In this document: positions 14,893 to 22,270 of the stretch, one piece after another
Position numbering within the stretch: position 1 is the stretch's first letter
How the letters are laid out: each line of letters opens with the position of its first letter
Assembly (NCBI GenBank): GCA_030592845.1
Contig: JAUVII010000014.1
Coordinates: forward strand, 1-32,692
Direction of reading: 5' to 3'
Length of the DNA stretch: 32,692 bases
DNA from: Candidatus Krumholzibacteriia bacterium
GTDB taxonomy: Bacteria; Krumholzibacteriota; Krumholzibacteriia; LZORAL124-64-63
The notes under the pieces: model-generated
Databases searched by the model: none
Seen by the model: only the letters and a program-made list of their open reading frames with translations
Told to the model about the DNA's origin: nothing
Made by a program: the position numbers and the translations under genes

Positions 14893-16398
14893 TCAATTGA
14901 GGGATCCCTGAAGATCCGGAGCGACGTCCGGGCTGTCTGATCCATTATCGCCGCAATCGGCCGTCTCGGAAGACAACGGAACGGTAAAGGTGAAGGTGGA
15001 CCCTTTACCCGGAACACTGGTGACGGTCACTTCGCCCCCATGGGACTCGACCAGTTTCTTGACGATGACAACCCCGAGACCGACGCCACTGACTTTTCGC
15101 TGGGTTGAGCCACGGGTATAGGGGTCGAACAGAACGGCCAGTTCCTCGGCAGACATGCCGATCCCGCCGTCCGAAATGGAAACCTGGGCCCACCCCGTAC
15201 GGGGCACGACGGTCAGGCGAATCCAACCTGAATCCACGTTGTATTTGATGGCGTTGGAGACCAGGTTGCGCACGATCTGGGTAACGCGCAGCGGGTCCGC
15301 GAAAACACCGACATCTTCCCGGGGCAGGGCCACGTCCAGGCTCACGTTCGAACCGGCGGCCATGGGTTCGAGGTCCGCGACCACGTCTTTTATCAGTTCG
15401 CCCAGATCCATATCCCGGCTCTTGAGATTCACGAATCCCGCATCAATTTTGCTGATGTCCAGAAAGTCGTTCAACAGGCTGGTCATCTCGGTGATTTTCC
15501 GGTTCACGCTGCCCAGGAACTCCATCTGGGTTTCGTTCATGTCTCCGGTTTTTCCCGTGGCCATCAGGGAAACGTATCCCTGGATAACGGACATGGGCGA
15601 ACGGAGATCGTGGGCGATCATCGAATGGAAATCCGCCTTGATCTTTTCGGCGGCAACTTCCTGGGTGATGTCGCGGAAGGTATAGGCCATTGCGGTCTCA
15701 CCGTCCTCCAACTGGATGGGAGCCGTCCGCGCGGTGAGCAGAATATCCTCATCGTCCACGTTGATGGTCAGGTGCAGGTCCTCCTGCGTGCCCTCACGGA
15801 GTTGGGCGATCGTCTCGTCCGGGACTTCCAGCGTTCGCAAAATTTCCGTCATGGACTTGAATCGGGCCACTTCCCGCGGCATCCGCAGGAGGTTCAGAAA
15901 CACCTGGCTGGCCAGGAGCATTTCATCGGCGTTGCTGCAGATGGCCACCGGTTCGTGCAGGAAACGGAAAATCTGGTTGAGCTTGTTGCTCTCCAGGCGG
16001 AGCTTGTCCTGCAAATCCTTGATACGCAAAAAGGCGGCGATCTTGGAATAGAGTTCGTCCGCGCCGATACCCTTGGTGATGAAGTCGTCCGCGCCCATTT
16101 CCAGACCGCGGATCTTTTCGGAAGTCCGGGTCTCCGAACTGATCATCAGGATGGGAATTCCGCGGGTGTCGTGGTGTTTGCGAAGAATGCGGCTGACGTC
16201 GAAGCCGTGCATCCCGGGCATTTCCTTGTCCAGCAGAATGAGGTCCGGCAGCAACTCCATGGCCAAGCGGGCCCCGATGGCGCCGTCGGCCGCGGTGACC
16301 ACGCCATAACCCTTTTTCTCCAATATCCTTTTGAGATACAGACACGTCGGTGGTGAATCGTCCACAACCAGGATCGTGCGGTCCTTGGGGTCGGTCAT
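14893..16398 (-). CDS. Receiver-PAS-like-histidine kinase hybrid (soluble)
   Basis: Cytoplasmic phosphorelay protein of 501 residues without a membrane segment. Residues 1-125 are a CheY-like receiver: acidic pair Asp13/Asp14, phospho-acceptor Asp57 (LILLDKEMPG), Ser87/88 and Lys109 (FITKG). Residues about 135-250 form a PAS-like linker ending FRDITQEV. A HisKA domain follows with His263 in FHSMIAHDLRSPMSVIQGY, then a HATPase domain with N-box VRNLVSNAIKYN (Asn382), G1 SDGGIGM and G2 GVGLGVVIVKKL. An N-terminal receiver upstream of the kinase suggests that input comes from another kinase. ATG 16398 has AGGG eight bases upstream; an in-frame start at 16419 is less likely. It is close to flg genes, but no chemotaxis gene is present, so its target is unknown. 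Confidence 0.92.
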   Translation of the reverse strand: MTDPKDRTILVVDDSPPTCLYLKRILEKKGYGVVTAADGAIGARLAMELLPDLILLDKEMPGMHGFDVSRILRKHHDTRGIPILMISSETRTSEKIRGLEMGADDFITKGIGADELYSKIAAFLRIKDLQDKLRLESNKLNQIFRFLHEPVAICSNADEMLLASQVFLNLLRMPREVARFKSMTEILRTLEVPDETIAQLREGTQEDLHLTINVDDEDILLTARTAPIQLEDGETAMAYTFRDITQEVAAEKIKADFHSMIAHDLRSPMSVIQGYVSLMATGKTGDMNETQMEFLGSVNRKITEMTSLLNDFLDISKIDAGFVNLKSRDMDLGELIKDVVADLEPMAAGSNVSLDVALPREDVGVFADPLRVTQIVRNLVSNAIKYNVDSGWIRLTVVPRTGWAQVSISDGGIGMSAEELAVLFDPYTRGSTQRKVSGVGLGVVIVKKLVESHGGEVTVTSVPGKGSTFTFTVPLSSETADCGDNGSDSPDVAPDLQGSLN

Positions 16399-16453
16399 TC
16401 CGTAACCCTTCTTCCTCAATTCATATCGGCAGACAAAACCAAGCGGATAAAAC

Positions 16454-16484
16454 GAGCCGAATGGGACAGCTCACTATCCGGCTC
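16454..16484 (-). terminator. Terminator hairpin between the PilZ and kinase genes
   Basis: On the minus strand GAGCCGGAT pairs with ATTCGGCTC (16476-16484 with 16454-16462, one G-U pair) and is followed by GTTTTAT. It lies 70 bases after the PilZ stop and suggests that the downstream kinase is transcribed from its own promoter. Confidence 0.5.
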
Positions 16485-16553
16485 TATTCTGTATATCGGT
16501 CGGAAGGAGTAATCCTGAACGGAAAAATGCTCCGCTGAGGACGTAAAAGACAA

Positions 16554-16952
16554 TCAGGCAGGGTCTTCGATCATAAGGGAAATATGCTTTTCAAGATTGG
16601 CGGACCCCAGGGCGTCAATGTTGGTGAAAAAGACCGCGACCTCGTATTCGGAGCAGTCCTTCTGGGCGGTCTCCGGCATGATCCGAACCACGAGTCCCTC
16701 GCAGGGCACCGGGGCCAGTTCAAAATCATCGGCACCACCGGTGGAGGGGACGGAAACCTCCAGCACCATGGCCAGCTTCGTCATCGGCTCAATGAAATGG
16801 TCAGCTTTGAAATAGATTCCGGAAGAGCTGATGTTGATGGTCTCCAGGGTGGCGGTTTCCTGTGAACCGTCGTCCCGGGGCATCTTGACTTCCAGCTTGA
16901 GGCGGGCATTGATCCTGTCGGACTTGCGCCGTTCCGAATTATTATCCGTCAT
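16554..16952 (-). CDS. PilZ domain protein
   Basis: Single-domain PilZ protein of 132 residues, probably a cytoplasmic cyclic di-GMP receptor. The two binding motifs are present at normal spacing: RxxxR within ERRKSDR near the N-terminus, and NxSxxG in NISSSGIYF around residue 41. The rest fits the PilZ beta-barrel (MVLEVSVPSTGG, CEGLVVRIMPE, YEVAVFFTNID). Being near the flagellar locus suggests a motility-to-sessile switch role, like YcgR, but it lacks the YcgR N-terminal flagellar domain, so that is inference. ATG 16952 follows GGAG. It appears to be monocistronic, between hairpins at 16454-16484 and 17035-17068. Confidence 0.88.
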   Translation of the reverse strand: MTDNNSERRKSDRINARLKLEVKMPRDDGSQETATLETINISSSGIYFKADHFIEPMTKLAMVLEVSVPSTGGADDFELAPVPCEGLVVRIMPETAQKDCSEYEVAVFFTNIDALGSANLEKHISLMIEDPA

Positions 16953-17034
16953 CCCAGTTGCTCCTTCTGAAAGGCGTCACACCAACCGAGGGAAACAAGG
17001 TCAGTGAAATATGACCCTGGCAGGGAGCCTACCA

Positions 17035-17068
17035 GCCGGCATTGTTTCATACAAGAAACAATGCCGGC
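17035..17068 (-). terminator. Perfect 14-bp hairpin after the COX24-type gene
   Basis: GCCGGCATTGTTTC (17035-17048) and GAAACAATGCCGGC (17055-17068) are exact reverse complements with a 6-base loop, ATACAA. It lies 12 bases after the stop of the minus-strand mini-gene. There is no U-tract on either strand, so it may end transcription with help or protect the 3' end of a short abundant message. Confidence 0.5.
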
Positions 17069-17080
17069 CGCTCTGGCTCA

Positions 17081-17170
17081 TTACTTCTTCTTGTGACGGT
17101 TCTTACGCAACCGCTTTTTGCGCTTGTGCGTCGCAATCTTTTTGCGTTTGCGCTTTCGACCGTTAGGCAT
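17081..17170 (-). CDS. COX24/AURKAIP1-type mini ribosomal protein, 29 residues
   Basis: Very small, highly basic protein. Read on the minus strand it starts MPNGRKRKRKKIATHKRK and ends with KNRHKKK; nearly every residue is Lys, Arg or His. This matches the short bacterial proteins with the AURKAIP1/COX24 C-terminal domain, related to mitoribosomal mS38 and common in Bacteroidetes and relatives, where they are thought to be small-subunit ribosomal proteins. The ATG at 17170 follows AGGTGGGAAGAG. It is flanked by the hup hairpin upstream and a perfect 14-bp hairpin downstream, so it probably has its own transcript. Such genes are often missed because of size. Family recognition is from memory but the pattern is distinctive. 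Confidence 0.9.
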   Translation of the reverse strand: MPNGRKRKRKKIATHKRKKRLRKNRHKKK

Positions 17171-17291
17171 CTCTTCCCACCTTTCCATCTTTTGTTACTG
17201 ACGATGGTCACAAAAATACGCACGGAGGAGTCAGAGGTCCCCGTGTCGCTCAATTGATTGCCCAAGATAGGTAATCCGGGGATATGAGACA

Positions 17292-17311
17292 ACCTGGAAC
17301 TGCGTCCAGGT
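17292..17311 (-). terminator. Hairpin at the end of the HU/IHF gene
   Basis: ACCTGGA (17292-17298) and TCCAGGT (17305-17311) make a perfect 7-bp stem with loop ACTGCG and overlap the first stop-codon base. On the minus strand it is followed by TGTCTCAT, a poor U-tract. Possible terminator. Confidence 0.4.
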
Positions 17312-17592
17312 CAATCTTTATGGTTGAGCCGGCCCTTGAGTTCGTTGGAAGACTTGAAATAGGGAACTCGTTTAGCAGGCACATCAACCGAGGCGCCGGT
17401 CCGGGGATTCCTCGCCAAACGGGCCCTGCGCGTCTTTACCTTGAAGCTGCCGAACCCGCGAAGTTCCACTTTGTCGCCACCGACAAGGGCCTGACCAATG
17501 TTTTCCATGATCAGGTTGACGATGACACCGGTGTCCTTCTTACTGACGCCTGTTTGCTGGGAGATGATTTCGACAAGTTCCGCTTTGGTCAT
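17311..17592 (-). CDS. HU/IHF family DNA-binding protein
   Basis: Nucleoid protein of 93 residues that binds and bends DNA as a dimer. Sequence landmarks: MTKAELVEIISQQTGVSKKD (N-terminal helices), DKVELRGFGSFKVKTRRARLARNPRTG with the RNP intercalating tip of the DNA-binding arm, then VPAKRVPYFKSSNELKGRLN. The arm sequence ARNPRTGASV and the tail fit HU or the IHF alpha branch; the two cannot be separated safely by eye. ATG 17592 has GGGAG seven bases upstream. It seems to be a single gene, with a long non-coding stretch upstream and a hairpin at its stop. Confidence 0.93.
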   Translation of the reverse strand: MTKAELVEIISQQTGVSKKDTGVIVNLIMENIGQALVGGDKVELRGFGSFKVKTRRARLARNPRTGASVDVPAKRVPYFKSSNELKGRLNHKD

Positions 17593-18081
17593 TCCTTGCT
17601 CCCTGATTCATTCCACCAGATGTGTTCGGCCCTGAAGTATACCATCTTGACCCGTACGGCGATTGGCCGTTCTACCTTGTTTGTTTCTTACGGGTTAAGT
17701 ATGGAATAAATACCATATCCGGAAGGTCTTTCCAAGAAAAAAATGTTCCCCGCGATCTGCCGCGTGAGAACCGGCACGACGCTACAACACGGAGAGCGTA
17801 GGTCATGAGGCAATCAATCCCGGACAGCACAGAGAACATTTACACGGGTAACGCAACCCTTGTGCCATGGGGACCGTTGTCTCTCAATCATCAGCTGGAT
17901 CCTTATTGTTTGATTGTAACCAGTAGTATTTGAATAACTTAAGAGTCCCGCAAAACACAGGATAATGAGTTGGGAAAGCCCTTGCATCAGGGTCTTCTCC
18001 TACCCCGAAAGATGCAATCGGAAACAACACCACCCCACAGGGAGTGCAAAATGCACCCACCGTAAACCAGTTTTTTCCAAT
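17593..18081. other. 489-bp non-coding stretch upstream of the HU/IHF gene
   Basis: No credible gene, tRNA or repeat is seen. It holds the HU/IHF upstream region and the tail of the nucleotidyltransferase transcript. A small inverted repeat, GTGCA/TGCAC at 18044-18056, lies about 30 bases after the upstream gene's stop and could be a weak terminator. No clear -35/-10 pair could be assigned. A small RNA cannot be excluded. Confidence 0.5.
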
Positions 18082-19494
18082 CTATTCCCCGAGTTTTTGA
18101 AATAATTTCTCGTGGGCGGACGTGAACCTGCATCCTCGCCGGGACATGACGATGGCCGTGGTCGACCGGGCCCGATCCACCGCGTAGCCGGGGCCTCCGG
18201 GCTGGCCGCCCCACTGAAAATTTCCGACAAACTTGGGCGGCATCTCCCCGCCGAAGATATTGCTGGCGAATCCCACGCTGGTTCCTGTGTTGAACATGGT
18301 GCCGATGGCGGTTTTGGCGTGATCGGCCATCATCAACCCCACGAACCGGCTGCCGGTCGCCACCGTTCCAAAACCGAGGTCCACCCTGATCTCTCCGTAA
18401 TTATTCTTGAGATCACTGCAGGTGGTAAGGGCGCCAAGGTTTATCCAGGAACCCAGTACGGCGTGGCCAATGAATCCGGCGTGCTGTTTGTTGGCGAAAT
18501 CCCCGAACGTACTCTCCCCTATTTCACCCGCCAGACGGTTGACGATCCCAAAGGATGAATCCCCGTGAAGACGTGCGCCCGGTTTTACCAGGGAACCCGG
18601 ACCGATGTAGAGCGGACCTTCAAGGTAACAATGCGGCATTATTTTGACACCGCGGTCAATTATGACGGGACCCGCGGTGGTATTGATGGCCGTGCTCGAG
18701 GCGAGTTCGACGCCTGCGCCGCAAAAAACATTTTCGGGCGAGTCCACTTCCAGCCGCGAAACAATTTCAGCTGAAAAACTCGACACCAGGGATTTGAGAG
18801 ACGTTTCCAGGGACCAGTCGGGTTCGGGTCCATCTTCGGCCGTGAAGATGCCAAAGGGTTCCCGGCGGTATGCCTGGCCCGTGCCCACAAAGGAAAGATC
18901 ACCTTTTATGGCGGAACCGGTGGCATCGACAATATCCCAGATCCACGCAGGGCCAGAGGCCTGCATCTTTTCCAGGCCGGCAAACACGCTGGCAGGATTT
19001 TGCCCCCCGGGAGCTTTCGGCTTCCAGGGCGCGGGAGTCGCGGCCGGATCAGCCCAGACACCCCGGCGGTCGTTTCCCTCTTCCCAGACACCCCAGTCCG
19101 CGGCCAGCCGCATGGCCTCATCATTTTCCAGCAGGGCCGCGACCAGCCCCTCTTCGTTTTCCCAGACGAATGTCGGACAGTCATGGCCCAGTTCAAGCAA
19201 GCCTTGAACGAGAGAAAAATCCGGCGCCAAAAGGCCGTTGAGAAACAGGAACCTGACGTCCGGACCGCCTTTATCACCCAGTCCCGCGGGCCCCCAGGAC
19301 CAGCCCGAAGCGGTGCTGAGATTTTCCAGCATGGCCCGTCCGAGAAGAATCCCTCCCTGTCGGCCGTTGCACAGGTCCACTCTTTCCCGGGTGTTGAACA
19401 TCCCGCAGCGCATCTCGAACACCGGAGTGCTCCAGGCAGCCGGCCGCATGCGCGCCAAAAGATGGTCCTCGAAAATGACGGGTATGATGTTCAC
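18082..19494 (-). CDS. GlmU-like putative sugar nucleotidyltransferase with left-handed beta-helix
   Basis: Product of 470 residues. The N-terminus (NIIPVIFEDHLLARMRPAAWSTPVFEMRCGMFNTRER) matches a divergent NTP-transferase N-terminal domain found with GlmU-like proteins, not the strict GlmU LxAGxGxRM signature. The C-terminal half is a left-handed beta-helix with hexapeptide-like turns (VIIDRGVKIMPHCYLEGPLYIGPGSLVKPGARLHGDSSFG, and INLGALTTCSDLKNNYGEI), as in sugar acyl- or nucleotidyltransferases. It may act on sugar-1-phosphates for envelope glycans; the substrate is unknown. The start is taken as GTG 19494 because AGGAG lies six bases before it and the protein then begins like its relatives; a TTG at 19515 would overlap sppA. 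The gene begins just after the sppA stop, so the two are probably co-transcribed. Confidence 0.82.
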   Translation of the reverse strand: MNIIPVIFEDHLLARMRPAAWSTPVFEMRCGMFNTRERVDLCNGRQGGILLGRAMLENLSTASGWSWGPAGLGDKGGPDVRFLFLNGLLAPDFSLVQGLLELGHDCPTFVWENEEGLVAALLENDEAMRLAADWGVWEEGNDRRGVWADPAATPAPWKPKAPGGQNPASVFAGLEKMQASGPAWIWDIVDATGSAIKGDLSFVGTGQAYRREPFGIFTAEDGPEPDWSLETSLKSLVSSFSAEIVSRLEVDSPENVFCGAGVELASSTAINTTAGPVIIDRGVKIMPHCYLEGPLYIGPGSLVKPGARLHGDSSFGIVNRLAGEIGESTFGDFANKQHAGFIGHAVLGSWINLGALTTCSDLKNNYGEIRVDLGFGTVATGSRFVGLMMADHAKTAIGTMFNTGTSVGFASNIFGGEMPPKFVGNFQWGGQPGGPGYAVDRARSTTAIVMSRRGCRFTSAHEKLFQKLGE

Positions 19495-19507
19495 GGTTTT
19501 CTCCTGC

Positions 19508-21244
19508 TCAATCAATGATGCCGGTTGGTTGCATCCGCCAGGCGCCGGACTCCATGCTTTGGCGCACCTGATGCATATCTTCCCTGACGGAACGATACAG
19601 CAACCATCTCCCCGCCATGGTCAGGGAGGCTGAGTCACCTTTCAACAGGGTGGCCAGCAGATCCTGCTTTTCCGGAAGATGCCACAATCCCGTTTTGGTG
19701 TCTGCGGGAATCTCGGCCAAACGCCGGGCGGCTTCCACGGCTTCCCAGAAGCCTCCCACTTCATCGGTCAGACCGTTGGCCACAGCCTGCCTCCCTGTCC
19801 AAACACGACCCTGGCCAAGGGATTCCACTTTTTCGACCGTCATGTTCCGGTATTCGGCAATGCCCTCGACCCAGACGTGGAAGCTGGCGTTGTGACGTTC
19901 CTCGAAGTTTTTGAATTCCTCTTCGGTGAAGCCCCGGTCAGCCCCCATGAATCTGGCGTTCGGTCCCCTGGTCACATGGCTGAAACTGATGCCCAGTTTG
20001 TCGTACATTTCACTCATGTCGAACTTGGCTGAAATCGAGCCGATGGAACCGGTCACGGTCATGTTGTTCGCGACAATCCAACTGGCGCGGTAGGCCATGG
20101 AGTAGCCGCCGGAAGCGGCGACGTCGACCATCGAAACAACGACGGGCTTTTTCCCGGCGACAACTTCGACCATGTGGCCCATGAGGTCCGAGGCAAGCGA
20201 CTCCCCCCCTCCGCTGTCGATGCGCAGCACGATGGCCGCCACATCTTCGTCCTCAAGAGCGCGTTTCAATTCCGCGTTGATGGTCTCGTGTCCCATCATC
20301 AGGCCCAGCAGGGGATTCACACCATTGGTCCGGCCCCCGATCGTGCCCTGGGCATGGATCACGGCTATTTTCTTCTTGCCGCCCAGGTCGAAGTCTTCCG
20401 GATCTTCCTCTGCGTACCTTGAGCCGGATACGATGCGCGGAGTGTCGTCTTTTTCCTGCATGAAACGGGCTGACAATTCATCCCAGTACATCACCCCGTC
20501 CACAAGCCCAAAGGAAAGAGCTTCGGATGACAGGAACTCGGCCCGGGTCATGATGGCGTCCAAACCACCGGCGTCAATACCCCTTCCGGCGGTCAGGCCT
20601 TCGAGATAAAGATCCATGTATTCGTCCAGCATCCATTCCTTGTTGGCGATCGCCTCGGGGGTCAGGTCGTCGCGCGTAACGATCTGAGCGGCGGATTTGT
20701 AATCCTTGATGGCGCTGACGAGAGGGTCGATGCCCATTTTCTTCAGGGCCTGTTTAAGATGGGGATGGCTGGCATCCAGCCCGACGATGGTAATGTAGGA
20801 CGACGGCGGACAGAAAAACGAATCACAGGCGGCGGCCGTATATAACACGTTCAGATCTATGTAGTCGGCATAGGCCAGAACGGGCTTTCCGGCCGCCCGC
20901 ACCCTGGCAACACCCCGGCGAATTTCTTCAAGTTTCCCCCGACCGGCGTCGTTGGAACCGGACAGTTGGAGAACAACGCCATCGATCCGCTTGTCGTTGG
21001 CAGCCATGGCAAGATTGGTGAGAACCGATTGAAGGGTCTGGCTGTCCCCTCCGGTAATGGCGCCCGCGAGTCCCGTGGGCGGATCGTACTCGGGAAGGGA
21101 TCCGTAGAGGTCGAGGTGAAGCCAACTGTGATCCTTGATCTTGGTTTGTCCGTCCAACTTCATGGCCACCAGCCCTATCGTGATGCCGGCAACCAGCACC
21201 AGGGCCAGAACCGCAGCGCCGAGTGAAATCAAAAAGACTCTCAT
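19508..21244 (-). CDS. sppA: Signal peptide peptidase SppA, 67K type
   Basis: Inner-membrane serine protease of 578 residues that degrades leftover signal peptides. It has one N-terminal membrane anchor (about residues 3-28) and then two tandem SppA/ClpP-like domains. The general base is Lys183 in AIKDYKSAAQ in the first domain and the nucleophile is Ser378 in DVAASGGYSMAY in the second, the Ser/Lys dyad split known for E. coli SppA. Other family motifs are IVLRIDSGGGESLAS and TVTGSIGSISAKFD. ATG 21244 has GGAGG five bases upstream (GGAGGTAGTC-ATG); an in-frame start at 21322 is rejected. It is followed with almost no gap by the nucleotidyltransferase-like gene. Confidence 0.95.
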   Translation of the reverse strand: MRVFLISLGAAVLALVLVAGITIGLVAMKLDGQTKIKDHSWLHLDLYGSLPEYDPPTGLAGAITGGDSQTLQSVLTNLAMAANDKRIDGVVLQLSGSNDAGRGKLEEIRRGVARVRAAGKPVLAYADYIDLNVLYTAAACDSFFCPPSSYITIVGLDASHPHLKQALKKMGIDPLVSAIKDYKSAAQIVTRDDLTPEAIANKEWMLDEYMDLYLEGLTAGRGIDAGGLDAIMTRAEFLSSEALSFGLVDGVMYWDELSARFMQEKDDTPRIVSGSRYAEEDPEDFDLGGKKKIAVIHAQGTIGGRTNGVNPLLGLMMGHETINAELKRALEDEDVAAIVLRIDSGGGESLASDLMGHMVEVVAGKKPVVVSMVDVAASGGYSMAYRASWIVANNMTVTGSIGSISAKFDMSEMYDKLGISFSHVTRGPNARFMGADRGFTEEEFKNFEERHNASFHVWVEGIAEYRNMTVEKVESLGQGRVWTGRQAVANGLTDEVGGFWEAVEAARRLAEIPADTKTGLWHLPEKQDLLATLLKGDSASLTMAGRWLLYRSVREDMHQVRQSMESGAWRMQPTGIID

Positions 21245-21754
21245 GACTACCTCCAAGGAACAACGAGGCCAAGTGGCCGCAGTTTTAGCTGGACCAGAGT
21301 GTATTTCACTACCTTGGCCCAATCGAACATTGGACTCAAGGAATGTTTATCCAAAAACATTTTTGATTTAATTTCCTACATTGCAAGGAGTTCAAATCAT
21401 TCGGAATTTACCCGCTTTCCGGGAAAGGTATTTCTGCCAAAAAATTAACAAGGGCCCAGTTTTTTATTTTGATAGGGGTAATCAATATATTGATAAACCA
21501 TTGATCCTCCGAAAACCCACACCAGTTAGCTGTTATTTTACAATCTGTTACATGGTTTTAAAAATGATATGGGATTCATTTTCATTACCAGACCGGGAAT
21601 GTTTCGTGACTAATTTTATCCACTTTAATCATTCCTTGCCGACAGGGCTCAGATACTCAAAGTTTCGATTTAAATTTACAGTTAAGTCGTAGGTGTTCTC
21701 TAAAGGTGCCGCTACTGGGGCCCATAACAGCCGGGAAACCGGCGGAGGTTCAAA
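21245..21754. other. 510-bp AT-rich divergent intergenic region (sppA / cytochrome operon)
   Basis: This stretch is visibly richer in A and T than its neighbours and has no credible gene. It separates sppA (leftward) from the cytochrome operon (rightward), so it should hold both promoters. A weak candidate for the operon is TTTACA (21675-21680) with TCTAAA (21699-21704). A perfect 14-bp palindrome at 21481-21494 is listed separately. Confidence 0.5.
21481..21494. promoter_or_regulatory. Perfect palindrome ATCAATATATTGAT, possible operator
   Basis: A 14-bp perfect palindrome lies in the AT-rich region, with further TTGAT half-sites at 21469-21473 and 21501-21505. TTGAT is the half-site of CRP/FNR-type regulators, but here the halves point outward (ATCAA-N4-TTGAT), opposite to the FNR box TTGAT-N4-ATCAA. 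It may be an operator for a redox regulator of the cytochrome operon. It is about 260 bp from the first gene. Confidence 0.3.
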
Positions 21755-22171
21755 ATGAAATTCAACACGTCGCTCAAGGTGCTTCTCGTCCTGATGATTC
21801 TCACGGGTCTGGCCGTTACCGCCATGGCCGAGGACAAACCGGAACCCAAGGCTGAGAAGATCGACAGTGAGGTCGAGATCAAGGAAATCGATGTCAAGAA
21901 GATGGACGGCAAGGCGCTTTTCATCGCCCACTGCAAGGTCTGCCACATGGAAGACGCGGATGCCGGCGAGTACACCCCCATTTCCCTGATCATGGACCAG
22001 TGGGACGAGTTCTACGACGAGACTTTCGCCGAGACCCACAAGGAAGTGGCCTGCCCGAAGGACAAGGACAAGAAAGTCACCGACATGATCACCAAGGATA
22101 TGATCAAGAAGCTGCGCAAGTTCTGCGTGGACCACGCGGCTGACAGCGAACAGCCCATGACCTGCGGTTAG
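21755..22171 (+). CDS. Small periplasmic monohaem cytochrome c
   Basis: Exported protein of 138 residues with a Sec signal peptide (LKVLLVLMILTGLAVTAMA-ED). One haem-binding motif is present: Cys60-Lys-Val-Cys63-His64 in IAHCKVCHMEDA. Several methionines downstream (66, 80, 111, 116, 135) could be the sixth ligand. Three extra cysteines (100, 124, 137) lie in the C-terminal half, within KEVACPKD, LRKFCVDHA and PMTCG; they could form a disulfide. A Lys/Glu-rich linker follows the signal peptide. Probably an electron carrier between the inner membrane and the octahaem protein encoded downstream. ATG 21755 follows GGCGGAGG. It is the first gene of a three-gene operon. Confidence 0.85.
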   Translation: MKFNTSLKVLLVLMILTGLAVTAMAEDKPEPKAEKIDSEVEIKEIDVKKMDGKALFIAHCKVCHMEDADAGEYTPISLIMDQWDEFYDETFAETHKEVACPKDKDKKVTDMITKDMIKKLRKFCVDHAADSEQPMTCG

Positions 22172-22179
22172 ATTTCAGC

Positions 22180-22222
22180 GGCCGCGGCAGCGGCCCTTTA
22201 CCGGGTCCGGAAATTATTCCGG
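22180..22222 (+). promoter_or_regulatory. Tandem hairpins between cytochrome and porin genes
   Basis: Two short perfect stems follow each other: GGCCGC/GCGGCC (22180-22185 with 22190-22195, loop GGCA, then CTTT) and CCGGAA/TTCCGG (22207-22212 with 22217-22222, loop ATTA). They fill much of the 99-bp gap. They may attenuate or process the message so that the small cytochrome is made in excess. The function is inferred. Confidence 0.4.
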
Positions 22223-22270
22223 CCTGACCACCCCAAGGCGAAAGCCTATTTCAACCCCGGAGGGGCGGAA

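Noticed and set aside
14634-15017. Open frames in the gap downstream of the kinase gene
   Set aside because: They overlap the kinase C-terminus in another frame and cross its terminator, with no RBS or homology.
17593-17720. Sigma70 promoter for the HU/IHF gene (TATACT-like -10)
   Set aside because: A TATACT hexamer is present on the minus strand but no acceptable -35 lies at 16-18 bases, so no promoter is called.
21469-21485. FNR box made of TTGAT (21469) and ATCAA (21481)
   Set aside because: The spacer is 7 bases instead of the 4 required for an FNR site, so a canonical FNR box is not supported.
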